From Georgenia_A wangjunii (lineage in GTDB: Bacteria; Actinomycetota; Actinomycetes; Actinomycetales; Actinomycetaceae): a stretch of 64,000 bases of DNA. Below, one piece after another: positions 62,401 to 64,000 of the stretch; within the stretch, counting starts at the first letter, position 1; each line of letters starts with the position of its first letter. The translations under genes and the position numbers were made by a program. The stretch lies in the NCBI RefSeq assembly GCF_036421915.1, contig NZ_JAZGOM010000011.1; one strand, 5' to 3'. The notes under the pieces were generated by a model. That model ran no database searches. It worked only from the letters and a program-made list of their open reading frames with translations, and was not told the DNA's origin.

Positions 62401-63225
62401 TCCGAGGAGGGGCGGGTCGACGAGCCGGAGCGCGCGCTCGACCTGCTGCTCACCGCGGCGCAGTACCTGGCCGTGGCGCCGCAGGACACCACCGCCGGCG
62501 CCGACGTCGACCGGGCGATCGCCGACGTCGTCGTCTCCCTCCCCCGCGACCTCGCCCAGGCGGCGATGGTGGCCGGCGACGACGTCCCGGAGGATGCCGT
62601 CGCGGTCGCGGCGGACGCCGAGCACGAGCTCCACGCAGGCGACCCGGAGGCGGCGGTCGTCCTGCTGGCGAGCATCCTCGGGCTGAGCCCGACGGCGCTC
62701 GAGCTGCCAGGTGCACCGACCGACGTCGTCGCCGTGGCGGGGGACGGCCGGGCGACGACCACGTGGAGCGCCCCGGAGGACGACGGCGGGTCGGCGCTCG
62801 TGGGCTACCTCGTCACCGCGTGGGTCGACGGCGTCGCGCAGAGCTCGACAGGCGCCGACGCGGCCGCGACGGAGGCGACGGTGACCGGCCTGCGGAACGG
62901 GACGACGTACACGTTCACCGTCGCGGCGGTCAACGCGCTGGGGGTGGGGGCGGACTCCGCGCCGTCGAACGCGGTGACGCCGCAGGGCGCCACGCCGACG
63001 CCGACGGACCCGACGCCGACGGACCCGACGCCGACGCCGACGGACCCGGGAACGACCCCGCCGGGTGGTACCCCGCCCGGCGGCACGCCCCCCGGGGGGA
63101 CCCCGCCAGGTGACGGGGCCCTGCCAGACACGGGCGCCGCGGTGACCGGGCTCGCCCTGCTCGCGACGGTGATGCTCGGAGCAGGTGCGCTCGCGCTGGT
63201 GCGGCGGCGCGCGCTCGCGGGCTGA
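59494..63225 (+). CDS. Cell-wall-anchored multidomain GH3 glycosidase
   Basis: This 1243-residue exported enzyme probably trims beta-glucans or xylans at the cell surface. In order it has: signal peptide (about 1-35), a CBM11-like jelly roll (about 40-215), a Calx-beta-like domain (about 225-340), GH3 N-terminal barrel with nucleophile Asp632 in TISDYNGI, and the GH3 C-terminal domain. These are followed by a helical repeat-like region, FN3 (about 1070-1160), Thr-Pro and Pro-Gly-Gly linker repeats, LPDTG (1210-1214), a membrane helix and a basic tail for sortase anchoring. The GTG at 59494 has GGAGG six bases upstream. Confidence 0.9.
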   Translation: MSRATIPARTAVIALAAVLALLASMVAGLVVAPAGAAVDEEGVAVIEDFEGADPVTVSGPVGIYPWNYEGESPELSVAELAGGNHVLRGDYTAVGGRGFIHDLEQPDDWSAFAGIRFRWDSAGAGSSPTAPPAFAIELRLGGDSGANAGLWTTTVTPPSGGGLQPVSIPFSSFVWRGDYQPPGAVQTEEPPLDHAWGYAITLPVGASGSFYMDDVELYGAAQVGTGVDVSATPVVAVDGGEVADVVLTVTTPDGEPLADDVTLTYSTGGGTAVAGTHYEAVTEEVVTFAAGTASGATRTVSVTTLAPAAEEDVARTIAGTLEVDGAELEGDAPVVVVNAYGMAYLDAALSAQERAADLLARMDLAEKVGQMAQGERASLAGDPAQVAELRLGSILSGGGSTPTPNTPEAWADMVDGFQLWTRLTPHQIPLIYGVDAVHGHNNLPQATIFPHNIGLGASRDPVLARLAAEVTATETRATGVPWTFAPCLCVTRDERWGRSYESFGEDPGLVSAFTTVVEGLQGTDEDMSAPDEVLATIKHWVGDGGTSYVDTPGDAYKIDQGVTEVTEDELREVHIAPYVPAIARGAGSLMPSYSSVDLTDDDEGPVKMHGHDYLNNEVLRGELGFDGFTISDYNGIDQLPGSYPEQVRAAVNASVDMAMEPADFAAFITTLTDEVGSGGVTQARVDEAVTRILVAKFRLGLFDEPWADRTNVDAVGSAGHRAVAREAAAASQVLLANEGGLLPLDPAASLYVAGSNADDVGNQSGGWTVSWQGMSGDVLAGATSILEGIREVAPDAAVTFSEDATAPMAGHDVGVVVVGETPYAEGQGDVGVGGHDLELSAGDRAAADAVCAAMDCVVLVVSGRPQVVTDLVGVDALVASWLPGSEGAGVADVLFGARPFTGRLPVSWPAAAADVPVNVGDEDYAPLYGFGWGLRTDAAQDRLVDLLDRVPAGHPARAALEVLAESPVWSEEGRVDEPERALDLLLTAAQYLAVAPQDTTAGADVDRAIADVVVSLPRDLAQAAMVAGDDVPEDAVAVAADAEHELHAGDPEAAVVLLASILGLSPTALELPGAPTDVVAVAGDGRATTTWSAPEDDGGSALVGYLVTAWVDGVAQSSTGADAAATEATVTGLRNGTTYTFTVAAVNALGVGADSAPSNAVTPQGATPTPTDPTPTDPTPTPTDPGTTPPGGTPPGGTPPGGTPPGDGALPDTGAAVTGLALLATVMLGAGALALVRRRALAG

Positions 63226-63303
63226 CCGCCAGCGGCGGCTGGGGGGACGGGCGTCCTCCGGTCGCCTGCGCGCGTCGGCACGGCTCCCGCGGCGCACCCC
63301 GAC

Positions 63304-63330
63304 CTTGCACTCGGCACCCGAGAGTGCCAA
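63304..63330. promoter_or_regulatory. CIRCE element 1 upstream of groL
   Basis: CTTGCACTC, nine bases, then GAGTGCCAA matches the HrcA-binding CIRCE consensus (TTAGCACTC-N9-GAGTGCTAA) with a few differences. Confidence 0.85.
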
Positions 63331-63338
63331 GATCGGGG

Positions 63339-63365
63339 TTAGCACTCTCGGCATGAGAGTGACAA
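63339..63365. promoter_or_regulatory. CIRCE element 2 upstream of groL
   Basis: TTAGCACTC, nine bases, then GAGTGACAA matches CIRCE closely. It lies 35 bp downstream of the first copy, so the chaperonin gene is under tandem HrcA control. Confidence 0.92.
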
Positions 63366-63484
63366 GAACGACGAGCCAGGCAGTGAGGCTCGGGCACCGG
63401 CGGGATGTGACCGCGGGCTCGCCCGGGTCGTCCGTCGCGGGCACTGCCCTGGCCCACCACGCCACAAGCGGAGGTTCAACCCCA

Positions 63485-64000
63485 ATGGCAAAGCAGATTG
63501 CCTTTGACGAGGAGGCCCGTCGCGGTATGGAGCGAGGGCTCAACATCCTCGCCGACACCGTCAAGGTCACCCTCGGCCCCAAGGGCCGCAACGTCGTCCT
63601 CGAGAAGAAGTGGGGCGCCCCCACGATCACCAACGACGGCGTCTCCATCGCCAAGGAGATCGACCTCGAGGAGCCCTACGAGAAGATCGGCGCCGAGCTC
63701 GTCAAGGAGGTCGCCAAGAAGACCGACGACGTCGCGGGCGACGGCACCACCACGGCCACCGTCCTGGCCCAGGCGCTCGTGCGCGAGGGCCTGCGCAACG
63801 TCGCCGCCGGCGCCAACCCGATCGCGCTCCGTCGCGGTATCGACAAGGCCGTCGCGGCCATCACCGAGCAGCTCCTCGCCTCGGCCATCGACATCGAGAC
63901 GCGCGAGCAGATCGCGGCCACCGCCTCGATCTCCGCCGGCGACCCGGCGATCGGCGAGATGATCGCCGAGGCCATGGACAAGGTCAAGGCCGAGGGCGTC
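63485..64000 (+). CDS. groL: Chaperonin GroEL (5' part, cut by window end)
   Basis: GroEL is the 60-kDa ATP-driven folding chamber subunit. The first 172 residues are present: MAKQIAFDEEARRGMERGLN, the ATP-binding VTLGPKGRNVVLEKKWGAP, and VAGDGTTTATVLAQALVREG with the catalytic Asp. The ATG at 63485 has GGAGG upstream. The reading frame is open at base 64000, so the remaining two thirds lie outside. No groES precedes it, which fits the solitary groEL copy common in actinobacteria. Two CIRCE boxes indicate HrcA heat-shock repression. Confidence 0.96.
   Translation, partial: MAKQIAFDEEARRGMERGLNILADTVKVTLGPKGRNVVLEKKWGAPTITNDGVSIAKEIDLEEPYEKIGAELVKEVAKKTDDVAGDGTTTATVLAQALVREGLRNVAAGANPIALRRGIDKAVAAITEQLLASAIDIETREQIAATASISAGDPAIGEMIAEAMDKVKAEGV

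Noticed and set aside
62990..63115. Minisatellite or mobile repeat near the end of the GH3 gene
   Set aside because: The repeats encode an in-frame Thr-Pro and Pro-Gly-Gly linker before the LPDTG anchor, a normal wall-spanning region.

Overview
The window is very GC-rich with tightly packed genes and carries typical Actinomycetota markers: carD, SenX3-RegX3, a DUF3263 protein, a LytR C-terminal domain protein, an LPxTG-anchored glycosidase and tandem CIRCE boxes before groL. Gene content and many apparently leaderless GTG/ATG starts (a TANNNT hexamer 6-7 nt before the start codon) suggest a soil-type Micrococcales member (Cellulomonadaceae, Bogoriellaceae or Georgenia-like). The genus is inference only.

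Layout. 1-5.2 kb: gpmA, then phosphate control (phoU divergent from senX3-regX3, then pstS without pstCAB) and a small lipoprotein. 5.4-14.3 kb: the actinobacterial carD-ispD-ispF-cysS-rlmB neighbourhood, here split by an RDD protein, two MFS transporters and an ArsR-type regulator, with ispF turned round. 14.4-25 kb: a DUF4032 protein, a UgpC/MsmX-type sugar ABC ATPase, otsBA for trehalose, a membrane Ser/Thr kinase, a DsbA-like thiol oxidoreductase, tRNA-Thr(TGT) and small proteins of unknown role. 26-31.3 kb: a divergent carbohydrate cluster (DeoR regulator and OtnK-like kinase on one side; FGGY kinase, YihT/LacD-like aldolase and Asp/Glu-racemase-like protein on the other).

31.5-55 kb is a large glycoside-utilisation island. 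It holds a lipoprotein-dependent sugar ABC importer without its own ATPase, GH1, a clan GH-D (GH36-like) enzyme, an FAD oxidoreductase, a tandem metallo-beta-lactamase-fold protein, a LacI regulator, two different GH38 alpha-mannosidases, an (alpha/alpha)6-type glycosidase, a ribokinase-family kinase and a ROK regulator. Four intergenic regions share a near-palindromic element, TGGGNNCGNTNYCA, next to or overlapping promoters. I propose this as the operator of the local LacI protein, which would make the island one regulon. The ATPase at 16-17 kb is the obvious candidate to power the importer.

55-64 kb: an SGNH hydrolase, ung, a DUF3263 protein, a LytR_C protein, a phytoene-desaturase-like flavoprotein, a cell-wall-anchored multidomain GH3 enzyme, and the 5' part of groL (cut by the window end).

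Two sequence-quality problems affect interpretation. Around a single N at 15936, about 130 bp is present twice, and one copy looks like a low-quality contig end. At 38395-38457 a run of 62 Gs ends in an N inside a palindromic repeat. A family of dispersed palindromes built on CGTGATCATGCAGAAG occurs at 19.8, 31.3, 38.3 and 50.3 kb, and at 50.3 kb it is translated in frame inside a glycosidase gene.
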